From: an uncultured Lachnospiraceae bacterium
GTDB lineage: Bacteria > Bacillota > Clostridia > Lachnospirales > Lachnospiraceae
Direction: 5' to 3'
Length of the DNA stretch: 64,000 bases
Assembly: GCA_910585295.1 (NCBI GenBank)
Contig: CAJUDE010000030.1
Location: forward strand, 1-64,000
The notes under the pieces were generated by a model. It saw nothing but the letters and a program-made list of their open reading frames with translations. It was not told the DNA's origin and did no database searches. Shown one piece after another: positions 18,301 to 25,600 of this stretch. Each line of letters begins with the position of its first letter. The stretch's first letter is position 1. The position numbers were made by a program, and so were the translations under genes.

Positions 18301-20870
18301 TACGCTTGATAAAATTCATTGAGTTTTCCTACAAGGGTTTCTTCTCTTCCCAGCAATGCAGGCTGCCCAGGCAAAGCCAGTGCATCCCTGTCTTGTTGGC
18401 TGTTCCCCGCTGCTTTTTGCCCTTCCTGGATTTCATTGCTTGCAAACGTAAGCAAGGGGAATGCATCATTCTGGTAATCGGAAATGTCTTGGTAAATATG
18501 CCGCATATAGTTGTAACTTGGATCTGGCTTTTTAGTATTCCCAATCACTTCCTCCATGCCCGCTAATATTTCTTTTACTTGCCCCGCCTCTTCAAGCTGT
18601 GGCTGGATTGCCGCAACTGCCGTTTGATAGTCTGCCCCATAGGGATAAGGGCGCATGACTTCCTCAGGCTGCTTGTCATAAAAATGAAAAATTTCAGCCG
18701 CAAGAAAATTTTTTTCATATTCTGGAAAATATTCCATCTCCCTTTTTGTCAGATACCTTCCGGCTTCCATCAGCTCCTCTATGCGCTTTGCCACCTTCTC
18801 CCAGCTTAAGGTAAGTTCTGTTTCCCCGCATATAAGCTTCAGCCCTTTCCCACTGGCCATCATGTCAATATCTGTGCCAAGGATAACCGGAAACTTACCA
18901 GAAAAGCCATAGCTTTTTTTGAGAAACTCTGCTTTTTGTTTCCTGGTATGGTTTTTGATAAAATAAGAATAGACACTGTATTTTCCATGCTGTATATTGC
19001 TCCCAGACTGGATTACTGTGTCTATGATTTCCTGGGAAAAAGAAAAGGCAGAGGGTTTTTCCTCTGCCAACTCTTCCATAATTGAGAACTGCCCTTCCAC
19101 AGTCAAAAGAGGGCTGCATTTGTCTCTTAGTTCCCCCAGCAGGCGCATCCCGTCAAAATAGCCTGCCAGAATGCCCCAGTCATAATAAGCCTGCGACGTG
19201 CGGGACAGGTAACTGCCTTCCCACATATGGAGTACATTCTGGTAAGCTTTATAGCCTACGCGCCTACCATCTTCTAAGGTAAGCTCCGTATATTCATGGT
19301 TGAAAATGCTTTTGATATACGCTGTGCGTTCTTCCTTATCCTCATGGGATTCCAGGAATGCCTGTATCTCTTTTTTCTCTGCTTTTAAATGGGGCGTGGA
19401 TAGGAGCAGCGATTTGATGTCCTTATCCTCCCCGAAAAAAGGAAGACTCCTGTCCTCGCTGCTCCTGTCATGCCACTTCAATTGTGGCTCTGGTTCCGCC
19501 TGTCTGTCATTGCCCGCCTCTGGCTCCAATTCTTTGGACATCAGCTGCACCATTGGCGTCCTTTGCGTCTGCCAATCATTGTTCGCCTCCGTCTCCAATT
19601 CTTGGGATGTCAGTTGTAAATCAGTTCCGCCATAATTAGTTCCTCTGCCGCCTGACGGATGTTCCCCATCCTGCCTACCCATGCCATCTGGTCTTTCGCT
19701 TTCAGTTCCTCCGTCACACCCTGCGCTTGTGCCATCTGTGCGATGAGCTGTTCCATCCGATTCTGTGCTTCTTCCTGTGTCTCTTTCAGGTGCTGGTTCA
19801 GTTTTCCTTTGGTCAGCAGGGTGATAAATATCCCGTAATGATGCTCCTTCAGGTAATTCCGGCGCAGGGATGCGTACTTCCCAAGGTGTGGTTCCGGTTC
19901 GTCTGGCACGGTGATGTCGGGCAGGAGATATTCTCCTTGCCTGCTGTATGCTATCTCTCTCATATTCAAGACTCCCTTCTGTATTGGTTTCTGTCTGTTC
20001 TTTTTTATTATATCTGTCTGCTTCCATTCCGGCAAAGGTGCGGCTCTTCTTTTTTTCTTCCTGTGAAAGCCTTCCCACCGTGTCCGCAACCTCCCTAAGC
20101 GCAATTTCTGACACGCCGCTTGTTGCTGCCCCAAACAGATTTACCAACGCTAGGGTATTGAAATTTCCGATATTCCTAAAATCATCTGCGCTTAGATACG
20201 CGTCTGGGTCAACGCCGCAGCGCACCAGGAGCATATAAGCAATGCTGTTTTTCATCAGTTCTTTCGTTTCCGCCTCTATTCTGTCTGCATCCAGCCCTTC
20301 CAGGAAGCTGCCTTCCCTGCTTGTGAGGATGTCATCCAGATAATCAGGAAAGTTATCTTCCGCAGCATTCCCCGCTGCTTCCAGGATTGTTTCTGCAAAC
20401 TTCGCACCCTTTGCTTTCACCCCAAAGGCATCCGCTAGGGTTTCACGCACTGCCTCCCTCTGGCCGGCGTTTACCTCCCACAAAGGCACTGGGCGCACCA
20501 GCCGCTTATGTTTCCCTTCCTGGGTATCGGAAATATCAAAATAATATTTCAACCGCATGGCATTTGGTTTTTGGTCGATAACTGCAATCCCTTTTGCATC
20601 CCGTTTTACCCAGCGCCCAAATTTCTTGTTCCAGTCCTCCATCTGCAATACTGCGGCTGCGTTTGGCCGCTGCACATGGATTAAGAGCTGTTCATCAAAA
20701 GGAAGGCGGTAGTTGCGGCAGGCGGACCTTAAAAATGCCATCCAGTTTTCCGGTTTAGCAGACACTTCCTTGGCTGCTTCCATATAAAGCTCTGTAACCA
20801 TGTCATATTTTTTCTTCGCCAATACACTGCCCTGCCTTTCTCCTTTTTTCTTTCTGTTACCGTTTGCCAT
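12342..20870 (-). CDS. Giant N6-adenine methylase / SNF2 helicase fusion protein
   Basis: 2842 residues, typical of the very large methylase-helicase proteins of Firmicute ICEs. In order: an ArdC-like N-terminal region (residues ~15-90); a low-complexity Arg/Gly/Asp/Thr-rich linker (~300-420); several large-polyvalent-protein-type helper domains (~450-1200), including one resembling DUF6908 (HYYSHNGDVIADPDMEFEYD); an N6-methylase with motif I EPSCGVGNF (~1370) and motif IV NVPF (~1433); and an SF2 helicase with Walker A MGAGKT (~2040), DEAD (~2203), GTPISNS and the motif VI region GRTVRQGN (~2536). It probably modifies and remodels element DNA during entry, possibly evading restriction. The linker DNA also encodes a TnpV-like protein in another frame. 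Confidence 0.9.
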   Translation of the reverse strand: MANGNRKKKGERQGSVLAKKKYDMVTELYMEAAKEVSAKPENWMAFLRSACRNYRLPFDEQLLIHVQRPNAAAVLQMEDWNKKFGRWVKRDAKGIAVIDQKPNAMRLKYYFDISDTQEGKHKRLVRPVPLWEVNAGQREAVRETLADAFGVKAKGAKFAETILEAAGNAAEDNFPDYLDDILTSREGSFLEGLDADRIEAETKELMKNSIAYMLLVRCGVDPDAYLSADDFRNIGNFNTLALVNLFGAATSGVSEIALREVADTVGRLSQEEKKKSRTFAGMEADRYNKKEQTETNTEGSLEYERDSIQQARRISPARHHRARRTGTTPWEVRIPAPELPEGASLRDIYHPADQRKTEPAPERDTGRSTESDGTAHRTDGTSAGCDGGTESERPDGMGRQDGEHPSGGRGTNYGGTDLQLTSQELETEANNDWQTQRTPMVQLMSKELEPEAGNDRQAEPEPQLKWHDRSSEDRSLPFFGEDKDIKSLLLSTPHLKAEKKEIQAFLESHEDKEERTAYIKSIFNHEYTELTLEDGRRVGYKAYQNVLHMWEGSYLSRTSQAYYDWGILAGYFDGMRLLGELRDKCSPLLTVEGQFSIMEELAEEKPSAFSFSQEIIDTVIQSGSNIQHGKYSVYSYFIKNHTRKQKAEFLKKSYGFSGKFPVILGTDIDMMASGKGLKLICGETELTLSWEKVAKRIEELMEAGRYLTKREMEYFPEYEKNFLAAEIFHFYDKQPEEVMRPYPYGADYQTAVAAIQPQLEEAGQVKEILAGMEEVIGNTKKPDPSYNYMRHIYQDISDYQNDAFPLLTFASNEIQEGQKAAGNSQQDRDALALPGQPALLGREETLVGKLNEFYQAYAPYEYQINVEEGQTQEEVLAELEGQLFHPQSVREIYSYLSDIFEEMETGDELYPGLKELIERIGNLPSMHPPYNLQVDTAVFIGAKEYRIEFLSDETAVLRDIEYPLFTEEMSRGELERKVRENPANDHLQEKQPLQEKTARNEIAGHQALPEPQEKKKSHKGRLAIAEKNYWSVMELAPEVMSGEQESKRFTAGKSFMPLTIERIGERRIAVSHYYSHNGDVIADPDMEFEYDHETKTLNARTYQQDNLHIFQSVMSNGAHNIKLEEELNQFAGQWFDNIRQQGYESVQEIEAKEEALVKDNTLNQKEKGAGQDQEEQSKSKVQGQGEEPKREGELEEYQKKEIGQDPENTKQQDNSEENALSESGFIPTWEQKKPAGRSESFDLHPEIPKEQRSQYRILDDALGYGTQKEKFHSNLAAIQLLKKCEEEGRYATPDEQETLAKYVGWGGLSDAFDETKPSWGYEYLELKTVLTEAEYSAARESTLTTFYTPPVVIRAIYQALENMGLKTGNILEPSCGVGNFIGMKPESLSGCSVYGVELDPISGRIAKQLYQKSAIAVQGYEEAKLPDNFFDVAVGNVPFGQFKISDKRYDKHHFLVHDFFFAKTLDKVRPGGVIAFITSSGTMDKKNPSVRRYIAQRAELLGAIRLPNNTFLKNAGTQVTADILFLQKRDRMVEAEPDWIYLNTDENGITQNHYFIEHPEMALGEMALEHTQYGMDSVCRPHPGKELKDLLEEAIVHIHAEISEYETGELVEETANAIPADPNVANYSFTVSDGNIYYRENSRMKLVELSKTGANRVKGMVEIRDCVRELIAFQRDGYPDADIQKGQRELNRLYDVFRSKYGLLNARANHLVFADDSSYPLLCSLEVLAEDGTLERKADMFTKRTIKAHEAVTKVETASEALSLSLSEKACVDMEYMCQLTGKGAEEVEQELKGVIFRLPDIKDVEPQFVSEDEYLSGNVRKKLKEAKLAAQSDPVYETNVQALERVQPKDLSAAEISVRLGATWIPTEDVGNFMFELLETPGYLREHFKIYYSKSTGEWRVEGKSGDKGNVKANNTYGTHRANAYKILEDTLNLRDTRIYDYEVDDAGKKKAVLNKKETAIAQGKQDLIKQAFQDWIWQEPERRQRLASYYNEHFNAIRPREYDGSHLHFYGMNPEIQLRQHQKNGIARILYGGNTLLAHVMGAGKTYTMVAAAMESRRLGLCSKSMVVVPNHIIEQFAAEWLQLYPAVNILVATKRDFETKNRKKFCARIATSDIDAVIIGHSQFERIPLSVERQQWMLHKQLEEVMDGILEAKCHGGSRFTVKQLEKSKKSLEGRLKKLNDQSRKDDVVCFEELGIDRLFVDEADSYKNLFLYTKMRNVAGIAQTEAQKSSDMFLKCRYLDELTGGKGVIFATGTPISNSITELYTMQRYLQYGALEESHLQHFDAWASTFGETVSAIELAPEGSGYRMKTRFAKFYNLPELMVMFREVADIQTADMLNLPVPEAEYRVIHVKPSEMQKEMVEELGNRAERVRNGMVDPASDNMLLITNDGRKLALDQRLANEMLPDEPGSKINVCVEEVYKFWEEGREKKLTQLLFCDLSTPKNDGTFSVYNDIRDKLVAKGIPPEEIAFIHHADTDTKKKELFSKVRRGAVRVLMGSTFKMGAGMNVQDLIVASHDLDVPWRPRDLQQRLGRTVRQGNTNKKVAIIRYVTEGTFDAFLYQVIENKQKFISQIMTSKSPVRSMEDIDEAALSYAEIKALATGNVHIKEKMELDIQVSKLQLLKQSFLSQKYEMENKVARYFPKEIKEQKQRITGYEADMAQVQAHTPSERSIFPPMQINGRTYQEKKEAGQALLDACKAMKSPEGVPLGAYRGFQMELSYESFSREFVVALKGKRTYHVTLGKDLYGNITRIDHEIEKIPDSLEQCRERLKTLYVQLETAKEEAKKEFPREQELSEKVARLGELNALLDLDKKDKILLDEVVEGKEAEPKRKKTERER
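19610..19963 (-). CDS. tnpV: TnpV-like protein nested out of frame in the giant gene
   Basis: 117 residues on the same strand as the giant gene but in the +1 frame relative to it. The sequence matches transposon protein TnpV: EYLLPDITVPDEPEPHLGKY, ASLRRNYLKEHHYGIFITLL, KGKLNQHLKE, and QMAWVGRMGNIRQAAEELI near the end, finishing in ELIYN. It has its own ATG at 19963 with GGGAG eight bases upstream. The overlapping frame of the giant protein is the low-complexity linker at residues ~302-420, as expected if TnpV constrains the DNA. TnpV function is unknown; it was first named in Tn4451-type transposons. An ORF extension to 20134 exists but has no homology. Confidence 0.75.
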   Translation of the reverse strand: MREIAYSRQGEYLLPDITVPDEPEPHLGKYASLRRNYLKEHHYGIFITLLTKGKLNQHLKETQEEAQNRMEQLIAQMAQAQGVTEELKAKDQMAWVGRMGNIRQAAEELIMAELIYN

Positions 20871-20910
20871 CGTTTCCCCTGCCTTTCTGTAACATATGGC
20901 GGTTTTGGGT

Positions 20911-21117
20911 CTAAGCCTCCCCTCCGCTAAGAAATGTGATGACCTTGTTTGCCCGTACTGCTTTTTGCAGCTCGTTAATCATGCTGATTTCTCCCACCGT
21001 AATGCCCTGCATGGCTAAAATGTCATCCACCGTCATTGCCGCAATCTCTTTTTCTGTGAAAAATCCTGCCTCAAACACTTTGTTCAAGAGCCGGACTGTT
21101 TTCTGATTGACTGCCAT
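20911..21117 (-). CDS. Small hypothetical ICE protein
   Basis: 68 residues, probably all-helical: LLNKVFEAGFFTEKEIAAMT then DDILAMQGITVGEISMINEL. The DDILAMQGITVGEI part looks like a small helix-turn or helix-hairpin module. No named family recognised. Located between the paralogous unknown pair and the giant gene, in the same operon; AGGAGGG precedes the ATG. Confidence 0.6.
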   Translation of the reverse strand: MAVNQKTVRLLNKVFEAGFFTEKEIAAMTVDDILAMQGITVGEISMINELQKAVRANKVITFLSGGEA

Positions 21118-21135
21118 TATAAGCCCTCCTGTCTT

Positions 21136-21786
21136 TTACCGTTCCCGTCCTCTTTTTCTTCCTCTTTCTTCCACGTCTTTTAAATATTTTTTATACATGA
21201 CCGCATCGCGCAGCACATCCTCAATGTCGTGGTAAGTGTCCTTGCCCACCCTTTCTTCCAGCCAGCCTTTCACCCGCCAGTCAGAACATAATACTTCTTT
21301 CGCCACTTCATTGACCATGCGCAGCGAATTGCCTTCTTGAAACAAACTCACCAGCGCATCAGCAAACTTATCCCCTCCCCGCTGAAGCTGCACTTTCATC
21401 TCCCTACTGCCCAGGTAGACACGCTCTGGCGGAAGTGTAATGCCAATGCTCCTCAATAGGTCGGGAAGTTCCCTTGTTGGGAACTGGATGGCTGCATGGT
21501 TCCCTTGGTACTCCACCATAGCTACAAAGAAATCCACATCCCGCCGAATTTCCCACGGCTTATGCTGTTCCAGATATTGCACTTCTGCCATTGCCCGCTG
21601 GCATAAATCTTTTGTAGCTTTGAAAAGGCTGTCTGTATAATGCCCAAAGGAATACTCCGTTTTGTTCCTGCACTCCCAGGTGACATATTGTTCTTCTTTC
21701 TTGTCCACACCCAGCACAAACTCCACATTCCCAACGGGGATGGAAGCTGTAATGAGATACCCTGCATTGCTTCTGTTTCCATCCAT
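21136..21786 (-). CDS. Hypothetical ICE protein, paralogue of the upstream gene
   Basis: 216 residues, function unknown. The N-terminal ~70 residues (SIPVGNVEFVLGVDKKEEQYVTW) resemble those of the adjacent 205-residue protein (IRIGNREVVLGVDEKAELPYFC), so the two share a domain and probably arose by duplication. The C-terminal half (FPTRELPDLLRSIGITLPP; LEERVGKDTYHDIEDVLRDA) differs and ends in a basic tail. The ATG directly follows the stop codon of the upstream gene (TAA then ATG), implying coupled translation. Confidence 0.7.
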   Translation of the reverse strand: MDGNRSNAGYLITASIPVGNVEFVLGVDKKEEQYVTWECRNKTEYSFGHYTDSLFKATKDLCQRAMAEVQYLEQHKPWEIRRDVDFFVAMVEYQGNHAAIQFPTRELPDLLRSIGITLPPERVYLGSREMKVQLQRGGDKFADALVSLFQEGNSLRMVNEVAKEVLCSDWRVKGWLEERVGKDTYHDIEDVLRDAVMYKKYLKDVEERGRKRGRER

Positions 21787-22404
21787 TTACCGTGCCTCCC
21801 ATCTTTTTTCCTTATCCTTATTGTTTTCCCCTTTCTGCTCCTTGACAATCTCTGCCGCCCGTTCTTTTGCCCACTGGGGCAGGCATTCCCTTTTGACCTC
21901 GCCTGCAAAATCATGCCGCTCCCACCGCTGGTTCTTTCCAGAATAAAGGGCGGTGCAGTAGCAGGCGCTTCCTGTCCCATGTTCCCTGGTGCCATTCCCT
22001 CTCCTGACATAGATTAACTGGTTTTCCGCAGAACGGTATTCTGGCCTTAACACTTCTAGCTTGACTGCCATCACTTTTCCTGCAATGTCCCCGCATTGGG
22101 ACATAGGCTTACACATATCTGTTGTAATTTTAACCCTTGGCACAGTCACAGCCTCCTGTTCCTCGCGCGCCTTCCCACACTGCTCTTTCACCCTGTCTGC
22201 AAAAAGTTCTGCCATCTCCACATAGTCATCGCCTGCTACGCCTTCCTGGTAAGATTCAAAAATACCGTTCACTTCACAAAAAGCACAGAAATAAGGCAGT
22301 TCTGCCTTTTCATCCACGCCCAATACCACTTCCCTGTTACCGATGCGGATTCCCTGCACCACTTCATAATGTCCCGCCATCCGCTTTTCTGTTTTATCGC
22401 TCAT
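21787..22404 (-). CDS. Hypothetical ICE protein, first of a paralogous pair
   Basis: 205 residues, conserved in similar elements as far as I recall but without a known function. The N-terminus carries the shared domain (GIRIGNREVVLGVDEKAELP). The middle is VPRVKITTDMCKPMSQCGDIAGKVMAVK, and the C-terminal part reads GSACYCTALYSGKNQRWERHDFAGEVK. The composition suggests a soluble cytosolic protein. First gene after the hairpin that follows the adhesin block. Confidence 0.65.
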   Translation of the reverse strand: MSDKTEKRMAGHYEVVQGIRIGNREVVLGVDEKAELPYFCAFCEVNGIFESYQEGVAGDDYVEMAELFADRVKEQCGKAREEQEAVTVPRVKITTDMCKPMSQCGDIAGKVMAVKLEVLRPEYRSAENQLIYVRRGNGTREHGTGSACYCTALYSGKNQRWERHDFAGEVKRECLPQWAKERAAEIVKEQKGENNKDKEKRWEAR

Positions 22405-22498
22405 AATCTTTTCCTTTCCTGCCCGTTCATGCCTGCCATCTATTTAAGCACAGCGCTTGTAGTCTCCCGCTTTTTCACCTCCTCTCGCTATGTAACAA

Positions 22499-22516
22499 GG
22501 GCGGCAGTTGCCGCCC
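22499..22516 (-). terminator. GC-rich hairpin after the adhesin block
   Basis: Minus strand GGGCGGC AACT GCCGCCC then TTGTT, 28 bases after the stop of the 29-residue gene. Strong stem but a weak T tract. The following TACATAGCG resembles the TACATAGCC that precedes other ICE hairpins. Confidence 0.5.
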
Positions 22517-22543
22517 CCAGCACAAGGCTGTCTTGTGGATAGC

Positions 22544-22633
22544 CTATTTGTTCCTTTTATGGTTCCTCAGCCATGCCGCCGCGCCTGTCACAAATGCAAT
22601 CAGCGCAATCCAGAGCCATTTCCTTCCGTCCAT
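22544..22633 (-). CDS. 29-residue single-pass membrane peptide
   Basis: Starts MDGRKWLWIALIAFVTGAAA and ends with a basic tail (RNHKRNK). GGAGG lies about 9 bases before the ATG at 22633, six bases past the stop of the adhesin gene. One membrane helix. Similar tiny genes follow adhesin genes in related elements, from memory. Function unknown. Confidence 0.5.
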   Translation of the reverse strand: MDGRKWLWIALIAFVTGAAAWLRNHKRNK

Positions 22634-22638
22634 ATCGT

Positions 22639-25600
22639 TCAATCCTCCTTCTTCCTCATTTTCCTGGCTGCTAAAATGCCAAATCCTGCCATGCCCGCAC
22701 CTGCCAATATAGACAACACCATCCACAGCCCTGTCCTGCTGTCGTCGCCTGTCTTTGGCGTGGTGATTTTTTTCTCTGGCTCCTTTTCATTTGTCATTGT
22801 GGCTTTGATAATTTTACCGTCCTCTTTTATCTCAAATGGAAATTCCCTGGTGTCAATCCGGTAGCCCTTGGGGGCTTCATATTCCTGGTAAGTGTATTTC
22901 CCATAACGCAGGGTGAATACGGCAATCCCTTTTTCATCGGTCACGCCTGTCGCCACCACATTCCCATCCTGGTCTTTGATACGGAACTTTGCATCTGGCA
23001 GAAGCTTCCCGTCCGAAATGTCTTTCTTGGTCAATTCCAGCTTTGAAGTGTTTGGCTTGTTCACAAAACCTATGCCAGCCTTGTTCTCCACTTCCACGGT
23101 TTTGCCGTCCTCCCTGATTTCAAAATAGTATGCCTTTTGATCCAGCCTGAAGCCTTTTGGCGCTGTTTTCTCTTTTACAAAATAGCCGCCGTACACAAGC
23201 CCGTCCTTCTGGTAAATGCCTTTGTCAGTTTCTTTCAGTTTACCAATCCGCTTATCTTTTTTGGGGTTAAACTTCCCGTTTCCATCGGTGTCCTGGTACA
23301 GCTCAAACACAGCCCCGCTCAGTTTGTTCTTCGGGTATTCCGCATCCACTTTTTTCAGGCGCACACTGCCTGTTACCTGTTTGTCTGTGATTTTAATTTT
23401 CACCATTGCCCCCTGTTTTGTCACACAGACGTGGTGGGTCTGCCCATCTAACAGATACCCTTCGGGCGCTTCCAGCTCGTGTACGATATAATTCCCACAG
23501 ACTACATTTTCAAAGAAGAAAGCGCCTTTTTTATCTGACATTGTTACCAGCACGGCGTTTCCTTCTGTAAATTCCTGTGCATCTGCTGGGAACAGGCCAA
23601 TTTTTGCCCCTTCCAGCCCTGCATCTTCAGTATCAACCTTCACGCCCTCAATTCGTCCGCGGAACAGTTCATTTTCAATTGCACCGCCTTCATTTGCGGT
23701 GATGTTTACCACAGCCAGTTCTTGCCCCTGGTAAGCAAACTCCAAAGGGTATTTTTCATCGGACAACAGATAATGCCCGTCTGTGCATACCTCTTTCACA
23801 TAATATTTCCCAAACGGAAGGTCGCTCTGAAATGCTGCAAGTCCGTCTGTGTTGCAGAATACAATCTCAAGCAGCCCGTCCGCAGGGATGGAAGCGCCGT
23901 CCGCAGCCGTCAGTTCTTCCGCTGCATACAGGCCAAAGGCAACGTTCTGGATTTCCCCATTGCTGCCAACCCCAAACGTCTCATCCTGTTCCAATGCTTT
24001 TGCCAGGCTGACCGCTGCTTTCTGGCGTTCGTTGTAAAAAACGGTTTCCATTTCTGTTACAAAAACTTCCTGCCCTGCATAGGTAAGCTCCACTTCTTTT
24101 GCTTCTGTGTCCAGCACGCAGCCATTAGGCGCTGTTTTCTCCGCCACCTGGTACTTCCCTAAATACAGTTCTTTTGTTTCTGCATTCCCTTCCTCATTTG
24201 TAGTGATTGTGTCCACAACCTCTCCTGCCGCTGCTCTTACGGTTCCATCTGGCGTTGTAATGTCCTCCGCTGCAATAATTTCATACACTGCCCCTTCTTT
24301 TGGCGCCGTGCCATACACTGGGGTATAAATCGCCTCTCCTTCTGCCAGGTTCCCGTCTTTGTCCGGCACGCCATCCTTAGATATCTGCACACTTTCAAAC
24401 TCTTCCGCATTCTTTGCCACCAACAGCCTCCCTTTCTGTGGCACGTTTTGCTGTTCCAATCCAATCACTGTGACGCCGCTTTCCTCTGTGGCGTTATCCT
24501 CGGATATGGTAAATGGGATTGGCGTGCTGTCCAGCACATAGCCATACGGCGCCTGCACTTCTACCAGGGTATAATCTCCACAAGGGAGGGATTGGGGCGT
24601 AACCAGGGAGCCATTGGACGCTGTATAAAACGTGTCCATGTCGGCTGGCTCTGGATAGGTGCATTTCATTGTCACAAGTTCCCCTTCCCCGTCATAAATC
24701 TGGTAGCCTGCACCTGACAAGGGGATCGTCTTGCCTGTTTCCGCATCCTTTTTTACCACTTTGATATATGACTGGAAGGGCGCATTGTTCATCAGATAGT
24801 GGTACACTTTCCCGTCGCTGTTTACATACACGTCAAAATCTGCAATCTTTTCGCTGCTCTCCCACCCCTTGGTCTGGTGTATAGTGTAAGTCCCATAGGG
24901 CAGGTCTTTGGTCTTTGCATAACCGTATGCATCGCATACAAGGGTGTCCCGCTCGCTTTCTCCTGCCGCTTCAAAGCTGCCAGAACTCTTTAAATATACT
25001 TGGAACTGGGCGCCTTCTTCCGGTGTTTCCACCTGTGTGCTGCCATCGTCCGTGTGTTTGAGAATGGAAATCTTTCCTTTGATGGATTGTTCCTTTACCT
25101 CGGTCTGCAAAGAGTTTCGCTCAACAGTAAATTCCCCTGGCGCTACGCCTACTGGGTATATGGTTTCATCCAGCAGATAGCCTTCCGATGGCGAAATCTC
25201 ACGGATGCTCCAATGCTCCCCGCAGGGATAATAATTTGTGGTAAACTGCCCCTGGCCGTCTGTGGTATAGGTGTCCACCAGCGTGTCCCCATCATAGATG
25301 CCGTAAACGGCTCCTGCAAGCGTTGCATCCCCTTGGGGCTTTCCGGTTTCTTTGTCTATCTTTGTCACTTTAACGCGGAATTTCTTCAAAACATTGGCCA
25401 CAGTGGCATTTGTGACTTCCTTCCATTGGATTGCGGTTTGCTGCTTCTCTGGCACTACATAGCGGGCTGCGGTGTCCACTTCTTCAAGGGTGTATGGCTT
25501 GCTGCCAGAAATTAAAATATCTTTAAATATGGCAGTTCCATTCTTGTTTGTCACCGCATATTCATCCACGTCCGCACCGGAAAGGGACTTCCCATACAGA

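Noticed and set aside
19964..20134. N-terminal extension of the TnpV-like ORF
   Set aside because: No TnpV homology before the ATG at 19963, which has its own ribosome site; the extension only mirrors the giant gene in another frame.
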